DNA from: Pseudophaeobacter profundi
GTDB taxonomy: Bacteria > Pseudomonadota > Alphaproteobacteria > Rhodobacterales > Rhodobacteraceae
Reading direction: 5' to 3'
Assembly (NCBI RefSeq): GCF_029697505.1
Contig: NZ_JARJEF010000004.1
Coordinates: 1-64,000, forward strand
DNA: 64,000 nucleotides
Below, in pieces: positions 45,741-54,670 of the stretch (position 1 is its first letter; the number at the start of each line of letters is the position of its first letter). The notes under the pieces are model-generated. The model saw only the letters and a list, made by a program, of their open reading frames with translations, did not search any database and was not told where the DNA came from. The position numbers and the translations under genes were made by a program.

Positions 45741-46715
45741 TTATCGGCTTTGGGGGCTGTGTCCACTTTGGTTGGCTTGCAGAGGTTTGATCCTGAAACG
45801 AGTTCGATATTCCCCTGCGCTCAGACCCGAATGCGCCTTGAACAGTCGGTTGAAAGCGGAAACATCCTGATAGCCGACCCGCCAGCAAATCTCTGTCACT
45901 GGCAGCGTTGTGAGTTCCAGAAGTCCCTTTGCCTTTTCAACTCTCAGCTCCTGAACATAGCGGTTTACAGAATAGCCTGTGCTGTTTGAAAACTTGCGAT
46001 GCAGCGACCGCTCGGACAGCCCCGCCTGAAGCGCAAGGGCATGTACGGACTGATCTGCATCCGGGTTGCCTTCCATCCAGATTTGCAAGGCGCGAATGGT
46101 CTGGTCACCGTGTCTCATATTCGGGCGAAAGGACCGATAGTTGCGCTGTTCCCGGCCTGTCGGATCAATCAGCATCTGGCGGCAGGTGCGCGATACGGCA
46201 TTGGGGCCAAGCCAGCGACCGATCAGGTGAATTCCCAGATCCACCCAGGCCATGACGCCCCCGGCCGTTACAATATCGTTGTCGTCCAACAAAATCCGTT
46301 CAGGGTTGAGCTGCACCCTGGGGAAGGTCGATTTGAAATCCGCCTCAAGGGCCCAATGCGTCGTGGCTGGGCGACCATCCAGAATACCCGCATGCCCCAG
46401 CCAGTACCCCCCTGCACAGACCGAACACATAATCGTGCCAGAAAGATGCTGTTTGCGAAGCCAGTTGTGCAGGTTCCGCGCGTCGCCACCTCTTTCCCCC
46501 ACCAGGTTGGGCGGCAGGATAATGGCATCGACGTCTTCGGCATCAGCAACCGAGGATGGTGTCACAACCCGGTGGCGGATCCTGCGCCCGGCGTCTTTGT
46601 CGACATGCCTGTTGGCCACATCAAACATTTCACCCAATCCATGCAGCGCGGATTGTTGAACACCCTCATAGGCGATGATTGCGACATTTGGCGTATTTGG
46701 CACATTAGTTGTCAT
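45741..46715 (-). CDS. GlxA-family (DJ-1/AraC) transcriptional regulator
   Basis: 324 aa. N-terminal class I glutamine-amidotransferase-like (DJ-1/PfpI) domain with the nucleophile elbow Cys in IMCSVCAGGYWLGHAG. The C-terminal AraC DNA-binding domain is at about 215-315 and contains LALQAGLSERSLHRKFSNSTG and VTEICWRVGYQDVSAFNRLFKAHSG. Relatives often regulate nitrogenous or carnitine/choline-type catabolism; the ligand here is unknown. ATG at 46715 is used, since the longer reading begins with TTG at 46724 inside the operator-like repeat. It is divergent from the cysteine hydrolase gene. Confidence 0.88.
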   Translation of the reverse strand: MTTNVPNTPNVAIIAYEGVQQSALHGLGEMFDVANRHVDKDAGRRIRHRVVTPSSVADAEDVDAIILPPNLVGERGGDARNLHNWLRKQHLSGTIMCSVCAGGYWLGHAGILDGRPATTHWALEADFKSTFPRVQLNPERILLDDNDIVTAGGVMAWVDLGIHLIGRWLGPNAVSRTCRQMLIDPTGREQRNYRSFRPNMRHGDQTIRALQIWMEGNPDADQSVHALALQAGLSERSLHRKFSNSTGYSVNRYVQELRVEKAKGLLELTTLPVTEICWRVGYQDVSAFNRLFKAHSGLSAGEYRTRFRIKPLQANQSGHSPQSR

Positions 46716-46717
46716 AT

Positions 46718-46736
46718 CCGCCAATCGTATTTGCGG
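46718..46736. promoter_or_regulatory. Inverted repeat beside the GlxA-type regulator start
   Basis: CCGCCAAT-CGT-ATTTGCGG matches as an inverted repeat with one mismatch in eight positions. It lies immediately upstream of the regulator start and 56 bases before the hydrolase start, so it could be an operator shared by both genes. Chance similarity cannot be excluded. Confidence 0.4.
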
Positions 46737-46791
46737 CGGGCAACGCTGTAAACATGGAATGCAATAGAACCACCGTTGAAATGAGGACCCT

Positions 46792-47358
46792 ATGACCGTT
46801 TCCGCCCTGCTCTTGATTGATATCCAAAACGACTATTTCCCTAGCTTTACGGGAGCAAAGATGCCCCTGCCGAACATGGACGCCGCGACGGCGCAGGCGG
46901 CGGGTTTGCTCGCGGCGGCGCGCCGCAGCGGGACAATAGTGATCCATGTCAAACATGTGATGGCATCAGATGCCGCTCCGTTCTTCCATCCAGACACCCC
47001 CGGCGCAGAGCTGCATGCAAGCGTCGCACCACATTCTGCGGAAACAGTGATTGAGAAGACCCGGCCAAACAGTTTTGTCGGTACAAATCTTCAAGAGCTG
47101 TTGCGCGAGGCGCGGGTTGAACACCTTACCATCTGTGGCGCCATGAGCCAGATGTGTATCGACGCAACCGTGCGCGCTGCTGTCGATCTTGGCTTCAAGG
47201 TCACCCTGGCCCATGATGCCTGCGCAGCCGCAACGGTAGAGCACAATGGAGTCACTGCATCGTCTGACATGGTTCAGGCTGCAATCATGGCACCGCTGGC
47301 AGCCAGCTACGCCGAGGTTCAGCGCGCTTCGGAATGTGTTGCCAGACTGCAGGAGTGA
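46792..47358 (+). CDS. Isochorismatase-like cysteine hydrolase
   Basis: 188 aa of the cysteine hydrolase / isochorismatase superfamily, enzymes that hydrolyse amides or enol ethers (nicotinamidases, ureidoacrylate hydrolases). The catalytic triad is visible: Asp10 in LLIDIQNDYFP, a Lys in VIEKTRPNSF and Cys in ICGAMSQMCIDATVRAA. ATG at 46792 follows AATGAGGACCCT. It is divergent from the GlxA-type regulator. The likely role is catabolic hydrolysis of an amide under that regulator. Confidence 0.88.
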   Translation: MTVSALLLIDIQNDYFPSFTGAKMPLPNMDAATAQAAGLLAAARRSGTIVIHVKHVMASDAAPFFHPDTPGAELHASVAPHSAETVIEKTRPNSFVGTNLQELLREARVEHLTICGAMSQMCIDATVRAAVDLGFKVTLAHDACAAATVEHNGVTASSDMVQAAIMAPLAASYAEVQRASECVARLQE

Positions 47359-47368
47359 TCTTCATTCG

Positions 47369-47407
47369 AAACGCCGCATCAGCAACATCGGGCTCGGGGC
47401 GGCGTTT
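47369..47407 (+). terminator. Possible terminator after the cysteine hydrolase
   Basis: AAACGCCGC and GCGGCGTTT form a perfect 9-bp stem with a 21-base loop, starting 11 bases after the hydrolase stop. The right arm ends in TTT but a longer T-run is absent. Confidence 0.5.
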
Positions 47408-47469
47408 GCGTTCCGGGCCTTGTGGCGCTGGAAACGGTAACAGGGGCAGCTGCACAAGCGGAAAACCGG

Positions 47470-48546
47470 TTATCGCAGGGCCGTCTCATCGGCCCCGACC
47501 TTGTCGATCTTGCCCTGTGCCTCTGCTGTCTCTGTGACGCTGGCCACCAGTTCCGGGTGCACTTTCTGTGCCCTGGGCGTGTGCTGCAACACCACCTGGA
47601 TCGGGAAGTGATCTGATCCGACATGGCCCAGGCGATCAAACGAGACGAGGGTGAAATCGCCCGAGCAAAACACATGATCCAAAGGCCAGCGCAACGGCGG
47701 GATCCCGGCGTGAAAGGTATTGAACAACCCGCGCCCGATCCGCGGATCAAGCAGGCCGCTTACCTTTTGAAACAGCCGCAGGCTCGGTGACCAGGGCACA
47801 TCGTTCAGATCCCCCATCACCACCACGCTGCCAGCGGCGGGGTCCAGCGTCTTGGCCACCAAGAGCAGCTCTCCGTCGCGTTCAGCGGAGGTTGGATTTT
47901 CGCTGGGGCTGGGCGGTGCGGGATGCAGACAGTGTAGCGCCACCCGATGACCAGACCCCAGGATCACATCGCCATGGATCGAGGGCACCGCCTCTTCTAC
48001 CAGAAACCGCACCCGGGTGTTTTGCAGCTCCAACCGGGAAAACAGCACGATACCATAGAGATTATCCAAGGGGTGTTTCACCATATACGGATAGTCCGGC
48101 AGCAGGCTTTCCAGCTCTGCCTGCCACCAATCATCAGTTTCCACCGCCAGGAACAGATCAGGCTGGCACCGCCGCACCATCGCAAGCACCGCCTGCGATT
48201 GCCGGTTGGGTGTCAGAACATTGGCAACGACCATGTTCAGCTGATCCTTGGGGCGCATCTGGCGTGCCCTCTGGATCTGTTTGGGAAACAACGTCGTATA
48301 GGGCAGAATACGGGCCAGCTGCAGTAGGCTACAGCCGCAGAGCACCGCCAAAGCGGCCCTGTCCCAAATGCTGTCCCAGCCAAACAGGGTAACATAGATG
48401 GGCAGTGCGCCCCAGCTAAGCACCGTGATTTGCAGTGCAGGAAACTCGACGCCGCGCACCCACCAGCCATCGTGCTTGATCAATGGCACCAGGGTCAACA
48501 GCGCCACCAGGCCAATCAGCAACAACATCGCCAGCGTTTCAGCCAT
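47470..48546 (-). CDS. Membrane-anchored endonuclease/exonuclease/phosphatase-family protein
   Basis: 358 aa. Three N-terminal membrane helices (about 3-22, 36-55 and 62-80), then an EEP-fold domain. Active-site motifs visible are the Asn in VVANVLTPNRQ, GDLNDVPWS (metal/catalytic Asp and Asn) and GSDHFPIQVVL (catalytic His). The domain may hydrolyse phosphodiesters in the periplasm or at the membrane; the substrate is unknown. It ends near the cysteine hydrolase in convergent orientation and is about 80 bases downstream of the ABC exporter. Confidence 0.85.
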   Translation of the reverse strand: MAETLAMLLLIGLVALLTLVPLIKHDGWWVRGVEFPALQITVLSWGALPIYVTLFGWDSIWDRAALAVLCGCSLLQLARILPYTTLFPKQIQRARQMRPKDQLNMVVANVLTPNRQSQAVLAMVRRCQPDLFLAVETDDWWQAELESLLPDYPYMVKHPLDNLYGIVLFSRLELQNTRVRFLVEEAVPSIHGDVILGSGHRVALHCLHPAPPSPSENPTSAERDGELLLVAKTLDPAAGSVVVMGDLNDVPWSPSLRLFQKVSGLLDPRIGRGLFNTFHAGIPPLRWPLDHVFCSGDFTLVSFDRLGHVGSDHFPIQVVLQHTPRAQKVHPELVASVTETAEAQGKIDKVGADETALR

Positions 48547-48626
48547 ACCCGCCTCCTGTCTTGTGCTCGGGATGGCCCCCCCGGCCCCACCCTGGCAAGC
48601 AGAACGCCAGCCGGGCCGCTTTCACC

Positions 48627-50468
48627 CTAGCCGACCGAACTGGCTGAATCATCAGATTGCTGGCCTTGCCAAAGTTGCGCGTAGCGTCCCCCCTGCGCCA
48701 AGAGCATATCGTGGCTGCCCTGTTCCGCGATTTCGCCCTTTTCCAACACCACGATAAGATCGGCCTCGGCGACGGTCGACAGACGGTGGGCAATGGTCAG
48801 CACCGTGCGCCCCTCTCCGGCCCGCTGAAGCGCGTCCTTGATATCTTGCTCGGTATTGGTATCCAACGCCGAGGTGGCCTCGTCCAGGATCAGGATCGGC
48901 GGGTTCTTCAGTAGGGTCCGGGCAATCCCAACCCGCTGTTTCTCGCCACCCGATAGCTTCAGCCCGCGCTCTCCGACCTGGGTCGCATAGCCAGCGGGCA
49001 GGCTCATGATAAAGTCGTGGATCTGGGCGTCGCGGGCGGCCTGTTCGACCTCGGCCTGGCTGGCGTTGGATTTGCCATAGGCAATGTTGTAGCCGATGCT
49101 GTCATTGAACAACACGGTGTCCTGCGGCACCACGCCAATGGCGGCATGCAGGCTGTCCTGGGTTACATCCCGGATATCCTGGCCATCAATGGTCAGGCAG
49201 CCATCGGTGATATCGTAAAACCGAAACAGCAGCCGTCCGATGGTGGATTTTCCTGATCCGGTTGCCCCCACAATGGCCACGGTCTGTCCAGCCGCTGCGG
49301 TCAGTGAGATCCCTTTCAGGATCTCGCGGTCGCTGTCATAGCCGAAACGCACATCCTGCAGCCGGATCTCGCCACCATTCACCTGCAATGGCTTGGCCCC
49401 TATCTTGTCGCTCACATCGGCGGGCTGTTCCAGCAGATCAAACATTTCGGCCATGTCGACCAGGCTCTGACGGATTTCACGGTAGACCGTGCCCAGAAAA
49501 TTGAGCGGCACGGTGATCTGGATCATGTAGGCATTCACCATGACAAAATCGCCAACGGTGAGGCTGCCATTCTGCACCCCCATGGCTGCCATCACCATCA
49601 CGGCAACCAGACCGGCGGTGATGAACAGGCTTTGGCCAAAGTTCAAGAAGGCCAGCGAATAGGCGGTTTTCAACGCAGCACTGGCATAGGCCCGCATAGC
49701 GCTATCGTAGCGCTCGGCCTCGCGGGTCTCTGCGCCAAAATACTTCACCGTTTCATAGTTGAGCAGACTGTCGATGGCCTTTTGGTTGGCGTCGGTATCC
49801 TGGCGGTTCATCTCGCGGCGCAGCTTGACCCGCCATTCGGTGATGGCAAAGGTAAACCAGACATAGAGCCCGATGGTGATGGAAACTGCCGCCAGATAGC
49901 GGGCATCAAACAGAACCGTCAGGATCACCGCCACCAGCGTCAGCTCCAGCACCAGCGGACCAATGGAAAACAGCAAAAAGCGCAGCAGGAATTCAACGCC
50001 CTTGACGCCGCGCTCGATGATCCGGCTAAGGCCGCCGGTCTTGCGGGTCAGATGATAGCGCATCGACAGACGGTGAATATGGGTGAAGGTTTCCAGCGCC
50101 AGATGCCGCAGGGCGCGCTGCCCCACCGGCGCAAAGATCGCGTCACGCAGCTGCTGGAACCCGGTGGTAAGGACCCGCGCAACCCCATAGGCCACGGTCA
50201 GCCCCACCGCCCCCAGAGCCAGGGGCGGAACACCTTCAGCCGCAAGACTATCCACCGCCCCCTTGTAGAGCATCGGCGTATAGACCGCGATCAACTTGGC
50301 CAGCACCAGAACCACAAGCGCCAGCACCACCCGTCGTTTGACCCAGAGATGTTTGCTTGGCCACAGATAGGGGCCCACCCGTCGCAGGGTGCGCAGGCCC
50401 GACTGGCGCTCTTCGCGGGCCGTTGGGCCGTCTGCCTGCCGGTCTGTTGACGTCTCAGCTTGGGTCAT
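48627..50468 (-). CDS. ABC exporter, Atm1/HMT1-like (fused membrane and ATPase domains)
   Basis: 613 aa half-transporter. A membrane domain with six helices (about 40-330) carries the Atm1-like stretch RQDTDANQKAIDSLLNYETVKYFGAE. The ATPase domain has Walker A GATGSGKST, Q-loop VVPQDTVLFNDSIGYNIAYG, signature LSGGEKQRVGIAR, and Walker B ILILDEATSALD. Atm1 relatives export glutathione-linked iron-sulfur precursors or heavy-metal-thiol complexes. It is followed by the EEP gene on the same strand; the LysM gene lies 242 bases upstream on the same strand. Confidence 0.93.
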   Translation of the reverse strand: MTQAETSTDRQADGPTAREERQSGLRTLRRVGPYLWPSKHLWVKRRVVLALVVLVLAKLIAVYTPMLYKGAVDSLAAEGVPPLALGAVGLTVAYGVARVLTTGFQQLRDAIFAPVGQRALRHLALETFTHIHRLSMRYHLTRKTGGLSRIIERGVKGVEFLLRFLLFSIGPLVLELTLVAVILTVLFDARYLAAVSITIGLYVWFTFAITEWRVKLRREMNRQDTDANQKAIDSLLNYETVKYFGAETREAERYDSAMRAYASAALKTAYSLAFLNFGQSLFITAGLVAVMVMAAMGVQNGSLTVGDFVMVNAYMIQITVPLNFLGTVYREIRQSLVDMAEMFDLLEQPADVSDKIGAKPLQVNGGEIRLQDVRFGYDSDREILKGISLTAAAGQTVAIVGATGSGKSTIGRLLFRFYDITDGCLTIDGQDIRDVTQDSLHAAIGVVPQDTVLFNDSIGYNIAYGKSNASQAEVEQAARDAQIHDFIMSLPAGYATQVGERGLKLSGGEKQRVGIARTLLKNPPILILDEATSALDTNTEQDIKDALQRAGEGRTVLTIAHRLSTVAEADLIVVLEKGEIAEQGSHDMLLAQGGRYAQLWQGQQSDDSASSVG

Positions 50469-50710
50469 TGGTCACGTTTCCTTGGCTCGCCGCGGGTCGT
50501 CGTCCTGCGCCGCCCATCTGCCGACATCGGCACAGGGGCGGGAATAGGCATGGTCAAGCCTGACTGATAGAGGCCGGAACCCGGAAACACCAGTGCCGCA
50601 GCCGCCAATGGCAGGGCGGCCCGGTCATTGGCCCAACAGATAGCGGCCAACTGGCCCGCCAGGTGGGGTCTTGCACTGCGCCCCAGCCCAGAGCGGGGCC
50701 CTGCGCCTTA

Positions 50711-52276
50711 TCAATCGGGAATGGAAAAAACCTGGCCGGGGTAAATCAGGTCCGGGTCGCGAATGGCCGCCTGGTTGGCCTCAAACACCCGCACATACAG
50801 GAACCCACTGCCGTAGCGTTCTTGCGAGATCGCCCAGAGCGTATCGCCTTCCTGCACGGTAATGGCCCGCACCAGCGGTGCCTCTGTACTGATGCCAGCC
50901 TCGCTGGCCGGTGCCTGCAAGCGCTCCGGGGCTTCGCGTTTAAAGGGGGTTTCCAGACGGCTGAGCACCACGCCTTCGGCGCTGACTTCATCCAGGCGCA
51001 GCGTATAGACGCCTGGCCTGATCGCCAGAAGATGCCCGGCCCAGGTGCCGTTTTGCGCTGCGGTGAAGGCCCCCGCCGCGCGATTATCCAGATAGACCCG
51101 CACCTCGGTCGCTGCACGGGCGCGGCCTGCCAGCTGCACCTCGCCACTGTCCGAATAGCCGATGGTATCCAGCACCACCTTGTCCTGTGGCTGCTGGGTG
51201 GCGGGTTGCACCAGGGTCACGCCCTCGGCATCGGCCCGCAGAACAGCCACCTGGGCGGGCTGGGGCTGCGGCGCAGGCTGGGTTTCAACCGCCAGTGTTG
51301 GCTCTGCCCCGGCCACAGAGGCTTGCCCCGCCACGTCCCTGACCTCTGGCGGCGCGGGTTCACGGGACGCATCTGCCGTCTGGCTTGTGAGTTCGGGGGC
51401 CGAAGCTGCAGCTTGCGACGGGGTGGTGGCCCGGGGCGCAGTGCTTGCGATGCCTTCAGGTGTCTGCGCCAAAGCTGGCGCCTCTGGATCAGAGCTATCG
51501 TCTGAACGGTTTGCGGCAATACTGGTCTCTGCTACGTCGCCTGTTGTGCTGCCCGTGGTGCTGGCTGCCGTACCACCTGTTGCCGTCTCGGATTCCGCCA
51601 GCTGTGGCGCTATGTCGGGAACAGGGCTGGCGGGAACAGGTCCGGCGGGTGCCAGAATAAAGCTGGTTTCTGACAGGCGTTGCTGCCCCTCGGCCTCGGC
51701 GCGCAGGGAAATGACCCGCGCCTGGCGGCTGGGCGGAATCTGGGCAAACGCGACAAAATCACCGCCTGCCTGCACCTCGACCTGCTGCAGAACCTCGCCG
51801 TCCAGCAGAATGGCGACCTGCCCCCCGGCAACGGCGCGCCCGGCAATGACGGTATCGCCTGTGGGATCAACCCGTACAAGATCGAGCTGCGGCGCATCAA
51901 TCAACGCGGCGGGCGTCTCGGCAGCCGCCTGTGGGGCTGTCGTCGCATCCGCCGATTGCATCGCTACAGCCGCAGCCGACGCAGTGTCCGCCGCCGGTGG
52001 CTCATCCTGTGCTGCGGTGGCTTGCCCCGACTGGGCAGGTTCTGCCGGATCTGGCTGTTGAGACAGGCCCTTGATCACCTCTGGCGGCTGCGCGGAAGGC
52101 GAGATCGTCACAGGCTGACCCGCAGATGTGCCCTGCTCTGCTGCTTGGTCACCTTCTGTCGTGAGGTCAAAAACGCCCAGCCACAGAATAGCGGCACCGC
52201 CCAGTACGACAACTGTCGCGGCAATGCCCCCCAGCGCCGTAGCACTCAGCCCGCCTGTTACACCCGTCTCAGCCAT
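50711..52276 (-). CDS. Membrane-anchored LysM protein with Ig-like repeats
   Basis: 521 aa. One membrane helix near the N-terminus (about 13-36, ATALGGIAATVVVLGGAAIL) with no cleavable signal, then a low-complexity Ala/Pro/Thr/Gln linker. Two similar Ig-like segments follow, about 130-215 (VIAGRAVAGGQVAILLDGEV) and about 355-440 (VQLAGRARAATEVRVYLDNR), separated by about 140 residues of linker. A C-terminal LysM motif at about 470-520 (VQEGDTLWAISQERYGSGF and IYPGQVFSIPD) should bind peptidoglycan. The likely topology is inner membrane to periplasmic wall. Function unknown. Confidence 0.85.
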   Translation of the reverse strand: MAETGVTGGLSATALGGIAATVVVLGGAAILWLGVFDLTTEGDQAAEQGTSAGQPVTISPSAQPPEVIKGLSQQPDPAEPAQSGQATAAQDEPPAADTASAAAVAMQSADATTAPQAAAETPAALIDAPQLDLVRVDPTGDTVIAGRAVAGGQVAILLDGEVLQQVEVQAGGDFVAFAQIPPSRQARVISLRAEAEGQQRLSETSFILAPAGPVPASPVPDIAPQLAESETATGGTAASTTGSTTGDVAETSIAANRSDDSSDPEAPALAQTPEGIASTAPRATTPSQAAASAPELTSQTADASREPAPPEVRDVAGQASVAGAEPTLAVETQPAPQPQPAQVAVLRADAEGVTLVQPATQQPQDKVVLDTIGYSDSGEVQLAGRARAATEVRVYLDNRAAGAFTAAQNGTWAGHLLAIRPGVYTLRLDEVSAEGVVLSRLETPFKREAPERLQAPASEAGISTEAPLVRAITVQEGDTLWAISQERYGSGFLYVRVFEANQAAIRDPDLIYPGQVFSIPD

Positions 52277-52418
52277 CTTCTTCCTTCCTTCAGCGCCTCC
52301 GACATACCAGATGTCGGCCCCGCATCACGCGCCCGGTTGAGGCAGCCTATCAATCCCGCTATCAAGGGTCAAAACACCAGTGGTGTTTCCCCTTGAAATA
52401 TCAGCGAAAGGCACCGAC

Positions 52419-52961
52419 ATGAGCATAAAATCCGTCTGTGTGTATTGCGGATCCCGATCCGGGGCAATGCCCGCCTATACACGCGCCGCCGAAACCCTGG
52501 GAGCGTTGCTCGCAGCACGCGGGTTGCGGCTGGTTTACGGTGCCGGAGATGTCGGCCTGATGGGCACGGTCGCCCGTGCCGCCCAACAGGCCAAAGGCGA
52601 GACATTTGGCGTCATTCCCGAACATCTTGTCAAACGCGAGGTGGGTAAATCCGATCTCAGCACATATGTCGTCACCGAAACCATGCACGAACGCAAAAAG
52701 GTGATGCTGTACAATGCCGATGCGGTGATCGTACTGCCCGGCGGCCCCGGATCACTGGATGAGCTGTTCGAAGCCCTGACCTGGCGCCAGTTGGGACTGC
52801 ATGACAAACCCATCGTGATCCTGAATGTCGAAGGCTACTGGGACAGGCTGCGCGACCTGATTGATCACATGCTGGCGCAGGGCTTTGCCGATGCCTCCAT
52901 GGGCGCCTTGCTGGACTGGGTCGACACCCCAGAACAGGCGCTGGATCTGCTGAACGGCTAA
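52419..52961 (+). CDS. LOG-family Rossmann-fold protein (TIGR00730)
   Basis: 180 aa. The family includes cytokinin-activating phosphoribohydrolases (LOG) and pyrimidine/purine 5'-nucleotide nucleosidases. Visible motifs are VCVYCGSRSG at the start, YGAGDVGLMGTVARAA, and PGGPGSLDELFEALTW, which corresponds to the PGGxGTxxE motif with Ser for Thr. ATG at 52419 follows GCGAAAGGCACC. It is divergent from the LysM gene and overlaps rarD by 4 bases in convergent orientation. Confidence 0.93.
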   Translation: MSIKSVCVYCGSRSGAMPAYTRAAETLGALLAARGLRLVYGAGDVGLMGTVARAAQQAKGETFGVIPEHLVKREVGKSDLSTYVVTETMHERKKVMLYNADAVIVLPGGPGSLDELFEALTWRQLGLHDKPIVILNVEGYWDRLRDLIDHMLAQGFADASMGALLDWVDTPEQALDLLNG

Positions 52962-53851
52962 AGGGCAGCGCGCTGCGCCTCTTGGGCGCTGCGACGCGAT
53001 TTCCGCAGTGCCCCAAAAGAGAAAATCAACACTGCCGACCAGATCAGGCCAAAGGCCGCGCCGTGCCAGGGGGTAAAGAGTTCACCAAAAATCACTGTTG
53101 CCACAAAGGCCTGCAGCGTCGGATTAAGGTACTGCAACACTCCGACGCTGCCCAGGGCCACCCGCCGCGCCGCAAAACTGAACAGGATGAGCGGCATCCC
53201 CGTCAAGGGCCCGGAAACCATCATCAGCGCCGCATCATGCCAACTGTTTTGAAAACCGCCTCCGCCCGTGGCTGCAATCACCAATAGCGCAAGCGGGTAA
53301 AGCAACAGGACCTCAGCGGTGACAGAGACCACCGGCCCGGTATCAAGGCGTTTTTTAACCACACCATAGATGGCAAAGCTGATCCCCAGCACCAGGGCAA
53401 TCCAGGGTGCGACGCCCAGTCCATAGGTCAGCACCACAACGGCCAGCGCCGCCAGGCCAATCGCCAGGATCTGCGCCCGGCTCAGCTGCTCGCCAAAAAA
53501 CAGACGGCCCAGTACCACGCTTACCAGCGGGAAGATATAATAACCCAGCGAGGCCTCGGTGGCGCGTTCTATCTGGACCGAAGTGATAAAGATGAACCAG
53601 TTCAGCGAAATCATCGCTGTGGCCAGCAGCAGCACACGCACCCGCGCCCAATCGCGCAGCACCTCTAGCAACTGGGGCAGCCGCCCCTGCACTGCCAGCA
53701 CAGAGGCAAAAAACACCCCCGACCACAGGATACGATGCGACAGCACCTGTTCGGGCGGCACATGCGCCAACTGTTTATAGAACAGCCCGGACAACCCCCA
53801 GATGCAGCAGGCTGCAATCATGGCAAAAACGCCCTTTGTCGCTTCGGTCAT
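52958..53851 (-). CDS. rarD: RarD-type EamA family transporter
   Basis: 297 aa with about ten membrane helices and two EamA repeats. N-terminal family signature is GVFAMIAACCIWGLSGLFYKQLAHVPPEQVLSHRILWS (start positions about 7-44) and FIFITSVQIERATEASLGYYIFPLVSVVLG follows. RarD proteins are linked to chloramphenicol tolerance in some bacteria but the native substrate is unknown. The start at 53851 has AAAAGGACCGC upstream, so the longer reading from 53884 is not used. Confidence 0.92.
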   Translation of the reverse strand: MTEATKGVFAMIAACCIWGLSGLFYKQLAHVPPEQVLSHRILWSGVFFASVLAVQGRLPQLLEVLRDWARVRVLLLATAMISLNWFIFITSVQIERATEASLGYYIFPLVSVVLGRLFFGEQLSRAQILAIGLAALAVVVLTYGLGVAPWIALVLGISFAIYGVVKKRLDTGPVVSVTAEVLLLYPLALLVIAATGGGGFQNSWHDAALMMVSGPLTGMPLILFSFAARRVALGSVGVLQYLNPTLQAFVATVIFGELFTPWHGAAFGLIWSAVLIFSFGALRKSRRSAQEAQRAAL

Positions 53852-53903
53852 TCCAGCGGTCCTTTTGCAGCGCCCGACCTTCATCAGGATCCCCTAAACC
53901 AAC

Positions 53904-53929
53904 AGCGCCCGACCAAATGGCCGGGCGCT
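53904..53929 (-). terminator. Stem-loop after sodB
   Basis: AGCGCCCG and CGGGCGCT pair around 10 bases, about 28 bases after the sodB stop on the minus strand. No strong T-run follows, so termination is likely but unproven. Confidence 0.5.
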
Positions 53930-53957
53930 ATCGTCACAAATATGATCGCTTCTGAAC

Positions 53958-54560
53958 TTAGCCCAGACGCGATGCAACGTTTTCCCAGTTGACCAGGTTG
54001 TCAAGGAAGTTGGCCAGGTAAGCAGGGCGCTTGTTGCGGAAATCGATGTAGTAGGAATGCTCCCATACGTCGCAGCCCAGCAGCGCGGTCTGGTCAAAGC
54101 ACAGTGGGTTCACACCGTTTTCGGTCTTGGTCACTGCCAGCGAACCGTCAGCATTCTTCACCAGCCAGGCCCAGCCAGAGCCGAACTGGCCCGCGCCGGC
54201 AGCCGAGAACTGCGACTTGAATTCGTCAACCGAACCAAAGCTTTCAACAAGTGCTTTTTCCAGCTCACCAGGCATGGCAGAGACACCAGGCCCCATCATT
54301 TCCCAGAACTGGTTGTGGTTCCACAGCTGCGAGATATTGTTGAAGATACCATTTTGCGCCACAGACGATGCGTCATAGGTGCCCTTGATGATCTCTTCCA
54401 GCGACTTGCCGTCCCATTCGGTGCCGACAATCAGCTTGTTGCCGTTGTCGACATAGGCCTTGTGGTGCAGATCGTGGTGGTATTCCAGGGTTTCTGCCGA
54501 CATGCCCTTGGCGGCCAGCGCGTCATGTGCATAAGGAAGATCGGGAAGTTCAAAAGCCAT
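53958..54560 (-). CDS. sodB: Superoxide dismutase, Fe/Mn type (probably Fe)
   Basis: Converts superoxide to O2 and H2O2. 200 aa. Metal ligands are visible in LEYHHDLHHKAYV, WNHNQFWE, and DVWEHSYYIDF (Asp and His). The outer-sphere Gln in SQLWNH and the FGSGWAWLV stretch favour the iron form, but metal choice cannot be settled by sequence. It is divergent from the FkbM methyltransferase gene and not in an obvious operon. Confidence 0.95.
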   Translation of the reverse strand: MAFELPDLPYAHDALAAKGMSAETLEYHHDLHHKAYVDNGNKLIVGTEWDGKSLEEIIKGTYDASSVAQNGIFNNISQLWNHNQFWEMMGPGVSAMPGELEKALVESFGSVDEFKSQFSAAGAGQFGSGWAWLVKNADGSLAVTKTENGVNPLCFDQTALLGCDVWEHSYYIDFRNKRPAYLANFLDNLVNWENVASRLG

Positions 54561-54670
54561 ATTGGACCCCTGTCATAAAAAGTGTTGCGTTCCTGTGCAG
54601 ATACATGCGGCGCAGCGGCAGGCAGGTCAAGGGCCAAGACAAGAAAACAGCGCATGGTCGATGTGCAAAA

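Noticed and set aside
50465-50650. A 61-codon minus-strand frame overlapping the start of the ABC exporter
   Set aside because: It has an ATGA-like overlap with the exporter start. However it begins with TTG, has no ribosome-binding site and its composition is Pro/Arg/Ala-rich with no family.
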